Assembly (NCBI GenBank): GCA_030386875.1
Contig: CM059556.1
Coordinates: 39,658,964-39,722,963 of the forward strand
DNA length: 64,000 nt
From: Morinoia aosen
Taxonomy: Eukaryota; Arthropoda; Malacostraca; Amphipoda; Talitridae
Reading direction: 5' to 3'
Shown here: one piece after another, positions 12,221 to 22,700 of the stretch
How positions within the stretch are numbered: position 1 is the stretch's first letter
Layout: each line of letters opens with the position of its first letter
The notes under the pieces: generated by a model
What the model saw: only the letters and a program-made list of their open reading frames with translations
Told to the model about the DNA's origin: nothing
Databases searched by the model: none
Made by a program: the position numbers and the translations under genes

Positions 12221-12786
12221 GACCCAAAAATTTATTAAAAAAATAATGATTAAAATTTTTCAAATATAACTTTGTGATCCAAAATGTTTTTAAATTTTCA
12301 CTTTTAACTAGAATACTTTCTAGTGCAACACTCTTAGGTTAAATCTTACAGTTTGACATCAAGAAGTTCATTTAGCATTTTAACCCTCTAGTTTAACATA
12401 CAAATTAAATTTGAAACCCTAATCATTTTTACCTCTGATAATTTCAAGCATATAGGCTATATTCTGCAACAAACCTCAACAGTAACATTCAGCGGCTTGC
12501 CAAATTTTTCTGGTCAGTAATTTTTCAGCCGTTTAACCTAGATTTTGAAAAATTTAGAACTTGGATCATATCAATTAAACACAATTCCTGCTATATTGGC
12601 AGAATGATAAGTTGTAATATCTGAATCCTATTTTAGTAAATTTTATTCACTAACTATACACATAAGTTGCACTATTTAATTAGGTATACATTTTGTCCTT
12701 TCACTATTTAATTAGGTATACACTTTTTCCCTTCACTATTTCATTAGATGCACATATTTTTGCTGAAAACATGTAGGCTATATGTT

Positions 12787-13361
12787 GCTTAAAAAAATTG
12801 GCAAATCTGAAGGAGATGACAGTTATCGATTTTGTAAATTTCGATGCCTTAACATAGTTAATTAGATCGAAATAAACAAGTTTTCTTCTATGCACTTTCC
12901 GTCTCAAATGAGTATTTTATTAGTTATAGCGGTAAATGACTTACCGCAACTCCAGTCTTTGAAGCGGAAAGAAATTCTTTGATCAAGTTGTATGGCAATA
13001 CTGCAATGGCGTCTCGCTTCCAGCGCTCTGTCTTGAAAGACGAAACCAAACCTACCGCTATACCTCGTTAAATACTCATTTGACAAAAAAAGTGTATAGA
13101 ATAAAAGTTGTTTATTTCGATGTTAATACCATGTTTCAAGCAACAAAAATTCGAAAATCGATGAGTAGCTGTTTATTCAAGCGCATTCGTCATCAATGAT
13201 GAAACTAAACTTACCGCTATAAATCGTAAAATACTCATTTGAGACGAAAAAAGAATAGAAGAAAACTTGTTTATTTTGATTCAATTAATTAAGTTCCGGC
13301 ACCAAAAAGTGGAAAATTGACAACTGTCATCGCCTTCAGATTTACCAAAAAATTTTATAGT
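12787..13361. mobile_element. Foldback family C element, near complete
   Basis: The outer arms are inverted: GGCAAATCTGAAGGAGATGA near 12800 answers TCATCGCCTTCAGATTTACC near 13328. Inner blocks (AAATGAGTATTTTATTAG, ACTCATTTGAGACGAAAAA) are also inverted. No coding frame and no clear target duplication. Confidence 0.55.
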
Positions 13362-14160
13362 TACACCTTTTTTGCTGCATAGCATTATAGATAAGTATTT
13401 ACTCAGCTTGTAAGGGCACCAGAAAAATATTCTAGTAAATGGGATGTCTGATGGCATTACCATATCTGCAGACTTTCCACTCTGACAAGCATTCAAATTC
13501 ATTAGTGCAGTGTTGCTCTAATAGTCACAGTATAGCCTACCTGTCTAACTAGTCTACCGTAGTCATAGCACAGTTTCAAATTTCGCTAGCAAAAAAAAAT
13601 TTACGAGAAATCATGTAAAATTAAGGAATAGTAGTAGACTACATACAGCACTTGAATTCGTTTGAAAGAAACGCATGGAAATGGCCCACAATTGAAATAA
13701 ATTTTGTAGCGTGAGGCGCGCCAACGGCCCAACGCTCCTAACTAGCAGTACAACACACGAGCTACCAGCAAAACATAACTTGTTTTCTTCTGAGATTGAA
13801 GAGGGCCCTCACGAGTTTGTTTTGTAGCTCCCGGTGATCAGAAATCAAATAGCACTTTCTACTTGAACTTGTACATTAGGAACATGGAATACCTCAGAAG
13901 TATTGTGTTTTATTTCTTTTAAATCCTAATTTTAGTCTATAGCAAAATTTGAGACGAATTGAAATCACACCCAACTTAAAACCGAATTATGTTACCCTAA
14001 ATTTGAAACTTCCCTACACGTACAAAAATTTACTACCAAAATGTTCGCTGCGAGGTACATTATAAAGAATTATGGACAGAATACGGGTACCTATACAATC
14101 AAATGATTAATTGATGGTCAGAACGATCAAGGAAAATTTTAATTTGACTTATGTATCCGT
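13362..14160. other. Intergenic DNA, nothing recognised
   Basis: AT-rich sequence with no long frame, repeat unit or RNA motif that I can support. Confidence 0.4.
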
Positions 14161-14204
14161 AGATTTCTGATTCTGTAGCCATTCCCGCCTGTTTCCAAAC
14201 CAAT

Positions 14205-15614
14205 GGAAACATGTTTCCAAACCATGTTTCCAACATGTTTCCAAACCAATGGAAACACTCCATTATTAGACCGTTGCATAAAAGTGGTGACCTAAATACA
14301 GCATCAAACTACAGGCCCATCAGTCTTTTGCCTGTCATGTCAAAACTATTAGAGAAAGTGGTGACGAATCAACTGTCGTTTCACCTGGACGAGTCAAATC
14401 TACTCCACCAAAATCAATATGCCTATAGAAGAAATACTAGCACTCAAGACGCTCTGCTCAATATCTCTGAAAAAATATACAGTGACATCGATCAAAAGAA
14501 TGTAACACTCTTGCTGCTACTCGATCTCTCTAAGGCGTTCGATAGCGTCGAACATGATAGACTTCTACGTAAAATACTGAACTTGGGAATAGACACGCAA
14601 TGGTTTGAAAGTTACTTGTCAAATCGATCTCATGCAGTCCGCATAGAAAACAAATTGTCCCCATTCATTCAAAACAATTTTGGTGTTCCCCAAGGATCCA
14701 TTCTTGGTCCGCTACTGTTTTCTATTTTCGTTAATGATTTCCCTCCAATGCCTTCTAACACATGGATCTCGATGTATGCAGATGATGTTCAAATTGCAAT
14801 AACAAGTTCTGTATCGGAAATACCACAGACGCAAATTAAAGCCGAAACTTTACTGACTAGCCTGAAATCATGGTACGACCAAAATGGTCTTAAATTAAAT
14901 GCTAATAAAACACAATGCATTATTTTTTGATCCAAAGATGCAATTAAAAAAACTTCAGATCTTACTCTTGAAGTTGGAAATGATAAAATAAATGCATCAG
15001 AAAAAGTTAAAAATCTAGGGATCTGGTTCGATAGAAATATGTCCTTCAAATCTCACGTTGAGACTACTTGCAACAAAATCTACGGAACTTTAATGTTTTT
15101 TCATCGTATAAAAAGTATGCTAGACGAAAAATCCAGATTATTAGCAATTCAATCCCTTGTGTTATCGCGCATTGACTACTGCAGCCTAGCATGGGGAGAC
15201 TTACCTAAATACCTTCAAAGGGACTTACAAAAGTGCATGAATTTTGCAGCGAAGGTGGTATGCAACGGTAATTTCAAAAGAAGTGACCACGTAACCCCTC
15301 TCCTCAATAAACTCGGCTGGATTCCTATCCAAGAAAGGCTCCTCATGCAGAAGGCCCAATACGTATTCTCCTCGTTATATCTTCCTCAGAGCAATGCTGA
15401 GATAGTGTGTTTCCATCCACCCACTGTAACCAATCAAAAACCGAATAGAAACAATAATGTCTTAGTCAACTATCGTTCATCTCACTTAGGGCAGAAGGCT
15501 CTGTCCATATCAGGCGCTTTACTGTGGAACAAACTTCCCCTGAGTATTAAAGTCCCTCAAAGACCGAGAGAATTTAAAGCCAAAATAACTCGTCATCTAG
15601 TGTCTCAAGAATAA
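14205..15614 (+). pseudogene. LINE reverse transcriptase, 5'-truncated
   Basis: One frame runs from about 14211 to 15614 with a single in-frame TGA at 14928-14930 (after TQCIIF, where a Gly codon GGA would fit). Motifs in order: NYRPISLLPVMSKLLEK, LLDLSKAFDSVEHDRLL, GVPQGSILGPLLF, the catalytic YADD (MYADDVQI), then the thumb (KNLGIWFD) and a C-terminal region with GALLWNKLPLSIK. This is a jockey/CR1-type non-LTR reverse transcriptase. The endonuclease and the N-terminal RT part are missing. The 5' edge lies in small repeats of ATGTTTCCAAACCA. It is fairly young given the single stop. Confidence 0.85.
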
Positions 15615-15779
15615 TTCTTAGTTACAGAACACACAAAATAAGTACTGTCGAATCTCATTTGCCTGGTATCTCTATTGCTCAATAACCTCCCTCGCTTATT
15701 GTTTTATAATACAAGATATCACAAAACAGTTTTAGAGTATGCGTAGGTAGTGTGATTTGATCGCCTATACGCTACCGTT

Positions 15780-16449
15780 TGCAAACATGCTTACTTGAAT
15801 ATGGGTGTACGTATATATGTGTATGTGGGCATATGGGTGTGCATATGTGCACGTACACCTGTGTGCACTAGAGTAGATAAACCAGTCGAAGGTTGCATTT
15901 TATGTCATTCCTCTCCATTTCTGTGCAAGCATCAAACTAGACCGTCATGGTACCTACGTGTGTGTGTGTGTGTTTATCAATTGCAGACATTCTGCACCAT
16001 ATTACAAAGATAATGTGATTTTCTTTCTAATATGAAATTTTAAATCAACCATGTAAAAAAAGCAAGAAATTCGTTGTGTGATCACCCATTTATACTGCAG
16101 TATTACGCTTATAGTTATATGCTTATAATAATGTGATACCTATGTCTGTTTATCAATTGCCGACAATTTGCGCCATATTTCAAAGATAATGTTTTTTTTT
16201 CTTCTAATATGAAACCTTCATAGGACATTATTGTTTTCTTTCTTATTCACGTCCCACAATCGTTTTCATGTTTCAGACTTAGGTAGACTGTTTTGTGCCA
16301 CTATTTGTAGTACGAAATTTTATAAAATTCATGCGATAATAAAAGATATTTTCTCCGTTTCCCTCGATTGGAATTTCTGGTTTATACTGACTTGTGGTGT
16401 TCTCCCTCAGGCTGCTTTACACTCCGGGCAGACTATGTAAATATCTTTA
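15780..16449. repeat. GT-rich tract and ~178-bp-spaced direct repeat
   Basis: A TG/TA-rich stretch (15790-15860) is followed by two diverged copies of a ~70-bp block (TTTATCAATTGC then CAAAGATAATGT) at about 15965-16036 and 16143-16212. No gene is seen. Confidence 0.5.
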
Positions 16450-16454
16450 GACTT

Positions 16455-17066
16455 TGTGGTATCTATGCCCGAAGTGAGTGCCTGAGGTGCAAACGAACCG
16501 GCAAGGTGAGGAAAACACAACTGGAATAAACGCCGTATTATTATGAAGATCGCCGACAATAATGGCACAAGGAAATATTACAGTCGAGTAATACAGTGAC
16601 AGATGACGTCTTGGCGGACCGACGGTTGTCGGGGAGACGCTGCGTGGTTGAGGGGCGAGAGCAGACCGGTGAGGCTGCTGCTGTCCGAGGGTCTTGACCA
16701 AGGAGTACCAGAGGAGGTAGCGGGGAACTGGTGCGACTAGCCAGCCACCAGACGTGGCGGCTGGCTGTCGAGGAGGCGGTGACGGTAGCAGAGGTGGTGC
16801 TTGCTGAGCGTCGAGACTTTGTTGTAAACACCAGGGACGCTGCGAGTGTACTGAGCTCCGCTGGCTGCGTGGCTGTTTATATAGGCCTCGCTGGAGGTTG
16901 ACTCTACCCGTCCGGGTCTCTGATTGGCGGGAACGCCTGTTTACTTTCACGTCGGACCGCGCGGTGTATTGAAGCGTGCGAGGGAACGCCTGTTTACTTT
17001 CACGTCGGACCGCGCGGTGTATTGAAGCGTGCGAAGGTTGTGGTGGTGTGTGTTCATACCACCACA
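16455..17066 (-). mobile_element. Fossil solo LTR (retroelement), ~612 bp
   Basis: On the minus strand the block begins TGTGGT and ends ACCACA, as LTRs do, and is flanked by GACTT and GACTG, a 5-bp duplication with one mismatch. Inside are a tandem pair of ~53-bp promoter-side repeats (16929-17034), a TATATA box near 16880 and a start-like region after it. No internal coding part lies beside it, so it looks like a solo LTR. A related partial LTR lies at 18265. Confidence 0.65.
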
Positions 17067-17665
17067 GACTGGTTTACGCTGATATTCGCGCACATGCTTA
17101 CTTGTAGATATCTGTACGTGTGCACGCTGTGCGTATGACACTAAATAGAATGCGTATGTATTGCCTCGATGCATAGAAATGCATTTGTGTATCCTTACGA
17201 GTTTGGTGTAATTATGTGCGTGCATGTGTATATGTATATATTTGCGTGTATATGTGCACACATGTTTGTACTAGACTGACAACTAGCATTTTACTAGAGA
17301 TGACATTATCGGAAGAGTGCTTTCCGAATGCTTTGATTTCACGATTTGTTAACATTCCTTGGCCTTGTTCTTCAGATTTGTTCCATGCAACTTCTTCCTG
17401 TGGGGTTGCCTTAAGTTACAAGGTTATGTAACAAATTCAACTAATTTACATGACATTAAAAACAACATTTATAATTAAATAGTTCAACTTTCGCCTGATT
17501 CACTAAAGAGCGTTATGTAAACGACAAAGGAAAGAGTCCTGATATGTCAAAACAACCAAAGTAATCATTTAAAAGTTAATGCTGTTAATTTTTAAATTGA
17601 AGAGAAAAACGTATCACCGAAAAAGTACTGTATAACTTGAAAATATAAATTGCCTATAAATTTTC

Positions 17666-17815
17666 ATGACAAGTTCAACAGCATTCTTGAAAGAAACACA
17701 AGCCAACGATGATAACCTGCTAAGAAACGTGAAATTGTGGTACGACCATTATAGCCTCAAACCTTACGCAAGTAAAACGCAATGTATTATTTGTGGTGGT
17801 CCCAACAAGCCATTT
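17666..17815 (+). pseudogene. LINE reverse transcriptase fragment
   Basis: The translation LLRNVKLWYDHYSLKPYASK followed by TQCIICGGP matches the LINE at 14.2 kb around its LKSWYDQNGLKLNANKTQC segment. It is a short fragment and old. Confidence 0.6.
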
Positions 17816-17834
17816 ACTTGTGCACCACCACACA

Positions 17835-18005
17835 AGTTTCGAGGCTCTACCCCGCGCAACAGTAGGATTCGAGGCACCCCCCCGCGAAACAACAGGCTTC
17901 GAGGAGCCTCCCAAGTAGAGGGAGGCTTCGAGGTGCCACCCTGCGGTACAGCGGGCTTCGAGGCGCCACCCCGTGCAGCGGCGAGCTTAGAAGTGCCACC
18001 TAACC
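17835..18005 (+). repeat. Degenerate ~30-bp minisatellite
   Basis: About five or six imperfect units share TTCGAGGCGCCACCCCGCG. The repeated GFEVPP-like translation is a by-product. Confidence 0.65.
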
Positions 18006-18264
18006 ACCAACCAATGGAGTAGCGAGCTCAGTGCGTTTCTGCACTCACCAGGCCCTATACAATGGGATGCGGAGGGGGCTCGGCCAGTCTTCTCAACGAG
18101 ACTCCGATCTTCACACCACGCACCGAAGACGCTCCGACAGTTACAGCTTCAACTGCCTCTACTGCCTCTTCACACTGAATAGGCACTCTACCGCCATCCC
18201 TACTACCATTCCACATCGTCTGACGGTCCTCCAAGACGAATTTTGGTGCATTACTACCTGTGTC

Positions 18265-18395
18265 AGCAATATTTCCACGTGTGCCATTATTGTCGGCTAT
18301 ATTCACAATACCCCAGCATTTATTTCAGTCATATTTTTTTACCCTATTGGGTTTGTTAGTACTTCGGGCACTCGCTTCGGGCATTGATATTCATA
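18265..18395 (+). mobile_element. Fossil LTR fragment related to 16455-17066
   Basis: It shares GCCATTATTGTCGGC and the end TTCGGGCATTGATA with the last ~130 bp of the solo LTR, in the opposite orientation, with clear divergence. It is partial. Confidence 0.5.
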
Positions 18396-18404
18396 GTCTG
18401 CTTG

Positions 18405-18720
18405 AAGCAGTGGCCAGTGCTGTTCAGGTGCCATTTGCATCAGTAGCCTGTGCTGTTCAGGTGCCATTTGCATCAGTGGCCAGTGCTGTTCAGGTACCAT
18501 TTGCGTCAATGGCCAGTGCTGTTCAGGTGCCAGTTGCGTCAGGTGCCAGTGCTGTTCAGGTGCCAGTTGCTTCAGGTGCCAGTGCTGTTCAGGTGCCTGT
18601 TTCTTCAGGTGCCAGTTGCGTCAGATGCCAGTTTCGTCAGGTGCCAGTTGCGTCAGGTGCCAGTGCTATTCAGTTGCCAGTGCTGTTCAGGTGCCAGTTG
18701 CTTCAGGTGCCCATACACTT
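18405..18720 (+). repeat. Minisatellite, GTGCCAGTTGC units
   Basis: Units of roughly 15-33 bp combine TTCAGGTGCCAGTTGC and CAGTGCTG. About twelve irregular copies. It ends about 820 bp upstream of the ALDH7A1 start. Confidence 0.8.
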
Positions 18721-18746
18721 CAGAAGACAGATTAGATTTATAAGTT

Positions 18747-18965
18747 AGTTTGAGAGCCTTCCTAACCACAACAAAGGTGGTCCCAGGAGAGGAAGGAGGG
18801 AAGCACCATTCAGTATGGAATTCAAGAAAAGCCCACGGTGTCTCCCACACCTTGGGCATAGAAACACTAGGATTGAAAATGTTTTTGAAAACTACTAACA
18901 TTGAAAGGAAAGTAAAAGGAAAAAAGGGCTGAAGTGAACCGAAAAAGATGTTCCATGACATAACA
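18747..18965 (-). repeat. A-repeat fragment, inverted
   Basis: GAGAGGAAGGAGGGAAGCAC followed by the CAGTATGGAATTC-like block and GAACCGAAAAAGATG identifies a diverged, shortened A-repeat on the minus strand. Confidence 0.55.
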
Positions 18966-19008
18966 AGATAAACAAATCCAAGCTATTTATGTCTCCTAAT
19001 TGACTTTG

Positions 19009-19313
19009 TGCTCGCGATAGCCATGTGATAGAGGTTCTGCCACCGTGCGGCAGAGACCCGGGTTCGAAACTCGGCGCTGGCGGTGGCACCTTTCTCTGTT
19101 TGGTTTAGGAGAAAAATTCCAAGCACAATACCCCACTCTACCCAGGTGTCTGAAATGGGTACCGGTCTTGACCGGGGGAAAGCGTCATGGCGTCCTGGCG
19201 TTAGTTGCAAGGCATTTGAAAATCCAATGTACAAGGTGATATGTATCAGGCTTGATTGAAAACACGGTAGCATAAAGCATCCGTAAAGCAATAAAGCATC
19301 CGTAGATGCCTTC
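19009..19313 (+). repeat. tRNA-derived SINE (family S), copy 1
   Basis: A tRNA-like head has an A-box-like region near 19020 and a B box GGGTTCGAAAC at 19061. A conserved body follows (CTCTACCCAGGTGTCTGAAA, then GGGTACCGGTCTTGACCGGG) and a tail with ATAAAGCATCC. It ends ~225 bp before the ALDH7A1 start codon, so it may overlap the promoter or 5' UTR. Confidence 0.8.
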
Positions 19314-19537
19314 ATTATTTCAGCTCTGGACCTCGCATCTTCCCTTTATGAGCCTGCATAGAGACCAGCTGCGTTAGGTACCCGTAGAGTTCAGGTGCTT
19401 ATTCTGTGGTGCCAGCTGTAGCTAGCAAAAAAGTGCCCTACTCCACTTTTTTCTGATAAAATATTTTCGGGCCTAAGCGATACGAATCCGAATGCCCTCT
19501 GGCGTCAGCTACAGTCAGTTGTTCGCCAGCAGTCGTG

Positions 19538-19732
19538 ATGTTGGCGTCGTTGGTGCCAGTAGCCGCTGCATGCCGTACGTGGAGGGCGAGTTGTGTGTGG
19601 TTGCAGCATTTTCGCACGATGAGTTCCGCTAACTACTTGATTAACGACCCAAAGTATTCGTTCCTGAAGGAGTTGGGCCTTCAAGAAGAAAACAAAGGAG
19701 TCTATAATGGGAGTTGGTTCGGGAACGGCGAG
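19538..19732 (+). CDS. ALDH7A1: ALDH7A1 exon 1 (residues 1-65), two in-frame starts
   Basis: The first ATG is at 19538; a GTG just before it is not needed. Residues 1-27 ([20 protein letters not shown] and on) contain three Arg, one His and no acidic residue, a mitochondrial leader. A second ATG at 19619 (residue 28, [10 protein letters not shown]) aligns with the internal Met of human ALDH7A1 used for the cytosolic form. The donor is GAG|GTAAGG, phase 0. Confidence 0.93.
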
Positions 19733-22700
19733 GTAAGGACTTACTTGATAAAATCCCTATCTTCCAATTTAAACCGGTATGCCACTCATCCTCTATCGCT
19801 CAGCTCCAAGTTACGTGTGGTAACTGATCATTTTATTTATTTTTTCATGCATGTGACGTAGCTTATGTAATTTCCTATTTTGCGATGTACGTTATATTAG
19901 ACGAATAATAGTTATTCCTGTGACCATAGCTTACGTAATTTCAACATTTTATCCATGTATGTTTTATTAGACGAACAGTAGTTATTTCAATGAAGAAACT
20001 TTCATTTGGCATTGTGTGCGGATGTATTTTCAACAGATATTTGAGCAGGTGTACGTGATGCTGAATTCATTTACCTGCCTCTTCAGGTATCGGACAAGTT
20101 GCACTCTGTAAGGTATAGATCACTCTATAAAGTTTAAACTATCACTAACTGTATAATAGAAGTACCGAACATGAGGAAATGCATAAATTATATAATAAAT
20201 ATATTAATTACTCCTGCTGCTCGCTTCAATTCAAACGAACGAAACTTAACGTCAAAAATTTGCTTCGTTTCAACAGTGGAATGAAGCCTTAAAATACCGA
20301 CTATCGAATCAAATTTTGCGTTGTTCACGCAGGTTTCATGTTCGATCGTGGATTTCTTTCTGTATGCGCTAGTAGAAAAACGTAATTTGACAAGAATTTG
20401 AAAAATGTTGGTAAAGTTGCAGTTTAAGGTCATGTCAATATAATTTTTTGCATGTAGTGTATTTTTCGATGTAGAATCCGAATTTGTTATCTATTTTGAT
20501 CGGCAGCCCCTAGTTTTTAAGTTATAAGGAAAAAACAGATATAGTGTAAGAATTCATATAATAACTGACAGCAGGTTATTGACGTAACCTAACGTAACTT
20601 AAGGTTTTTTCCTCATAACTTGAAAACTAGGAGCCGCCGACCAAAATGGATTTCAAATTCGGATTCTGCATCGAAAAAACACAAGAATTTTAAAAGGACA
20701 AAATTTTATTGACACGACCTTAAACTGCAACAATACTAAATGTTTTTATGCAATTTCAGGGTTGCAGCACATTTAAATCTACTCACGTGTGCCCAGTTCA
20801 GAGCAAATCAGGGACTGCATTTTCTAACATTTCACGTTATCGTAGCGGTATAACTGGCAATGAAAGTTCTCATGTCGGTTTGGCCATCGTACGAGCTGTT
20901 TGTTTTTCTAGCTCAAATCCGCAAATTTCAACTTTTCTCAGCAGGAATTATACCACGAGGCAACCGCACATAGACGCCAGACGCCGTTTCCTCAAATTTC
21001 ACTGAGAAATATGGTGCAAGTGAAATTTGCGGTCCTGTTTTTCAGCACCTACTACTTTCTTCTTCAACTTCTTCTTGTTTCATGAACTTCTTTCTTAGCT
21101 TACTAAGTCCATGCACCTTGTGCATAGATTCCGCGTTCCCTTATGATAAATTTAAGGATTTTGGTAAAAAAAATACAGCTCTTTGGATAGCCAACTTGTG
21201 AGATTAACTTATACTGTCGACAGTACAGCTACAAAAACGTAAAACATTTGAAAATGCTGCAACACAAAGAAATATTATGACAATTGTCAGTAACCAACAT
21301 TGTTGTCCCAGCCCATATTGCTTTCTTTCAATCTTCAACACGTTAGTTGCGATGTGTTAAACTGAAGTTCAATATTCAACTTAAATTTAAAGTCAAAAGT
21401 GATAAGCAAATTTGTAAATATCAAACATTTACTGGGCCTGTTAAATGCCATTAATTTAGGAAGGTTGTTAGAATTTTTCAAAACGACCCACCGATGTGTC
21501 ATACCGCAATGAATGTGTTAATTTATTCATTATAGTACCTAAGCAGTATACTGTAGTTTTACAGGCTTAGCTTATAAATAGCCCTACGCTAAATAGATCC
21601 ACGCTAAAAAGGCCTAGGTCTTCTTTGCATTGGGGAGCATTTCTAAAGACCATTAGTCAAATTACAAAAACTCAAACGAGCCAAGTCTTGCATTACATGG
21701 ATCAACATTGTTCTAGAAATGAACGTTTTTTTTGCCTCCTGATACAAGATTAGTTGTTTCGTTATCATCAATCGATGTGGAACGGAATAACTTTGATGCT
21801 CTAGAACTTCATTTAATTTTAATGTATTTTATTTATGATAATCTGAAACATTTCCAACTTTTTTTCAGTTTGATAGTCTCTCTTACAAGCGCATTTGATT
21901 TCATTACGAACCATGAAGTTTCCAGTTAACCTTCATGACAAGATGAATTTGGTTGATCCTCACATCACAATATCTTACATTTCCAATAGGTCGATTCTTA
22001 GTCTTTTACGTTGGTATAAGACTAAATCTTTTACCGACGAACCGGCGTAAAAGACTAGTCTTTTACGTTCTCCTTTTTATCTCACAATGTCTTCTATCCA
22101 ATATCTTTTCGTCATAATAAATGGTGATCGAGACGTCAGCAGAAAAGAAACCTACCGTAAAGTTCCCGTCCTTTCCCTCAGGGGGACACAACTATTTTAT
22201 CTGTGGGAATTAGCGCTCCCAGGGGGACTATGTGAGGGCCCGAGCTAAAGGTTAGGTTGGCGTTCTTTTTGTTGAAATAAAAAAGATTTTTTTTGTCTTA
22301 TGGACCATCTGTTTTCGGTTCACTGCTGTCCTGTTTTTCAGCACCTACTACTTTCTTTCTTCTTCAACTTTTATAATGTTTCATGAATTTTGTTCTTACC
22401 CCATTGTGTTTATGCGCCTTGTGCATAGATTCCGCGTTCCCTTATTCCCTTCCCTTCCCTTAATGGAGCCTTCAATCTTCCTCTCTTTGAACATCTCCGT
22501 CGTGGTAAAGGGAAGCTAAAACTTTCCTACATTCAATCAATCGGTTCTTGTCCTTCGCTCGTATATCCAAGCGGCCTTCAAAACTCGACGCGAAAATCAC
22601 TTTGAAAAGATTTTGTCCCTTCTGCAGGTTTTAATAGAAGACCCTTCTGCAGTCAATCCTTTTCATAGGAATTCTTTCTTTTAAATTTAGATAGAATACT

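Noticed and set aside
14928-14930. Selenocysteine or programmed read-through at the LINE TGA
   Set aside because: A simple GGA to TGA change explains it, and no selenocysteine element or read-through family feature is visible.
16447-16950. 167-codon minus-strand frame as a host gene
   Set aside because: It lies wholly within the fossil LTR and has the low-complexity Pro/Ser-rich look of a non-coding GC-rich stretch.
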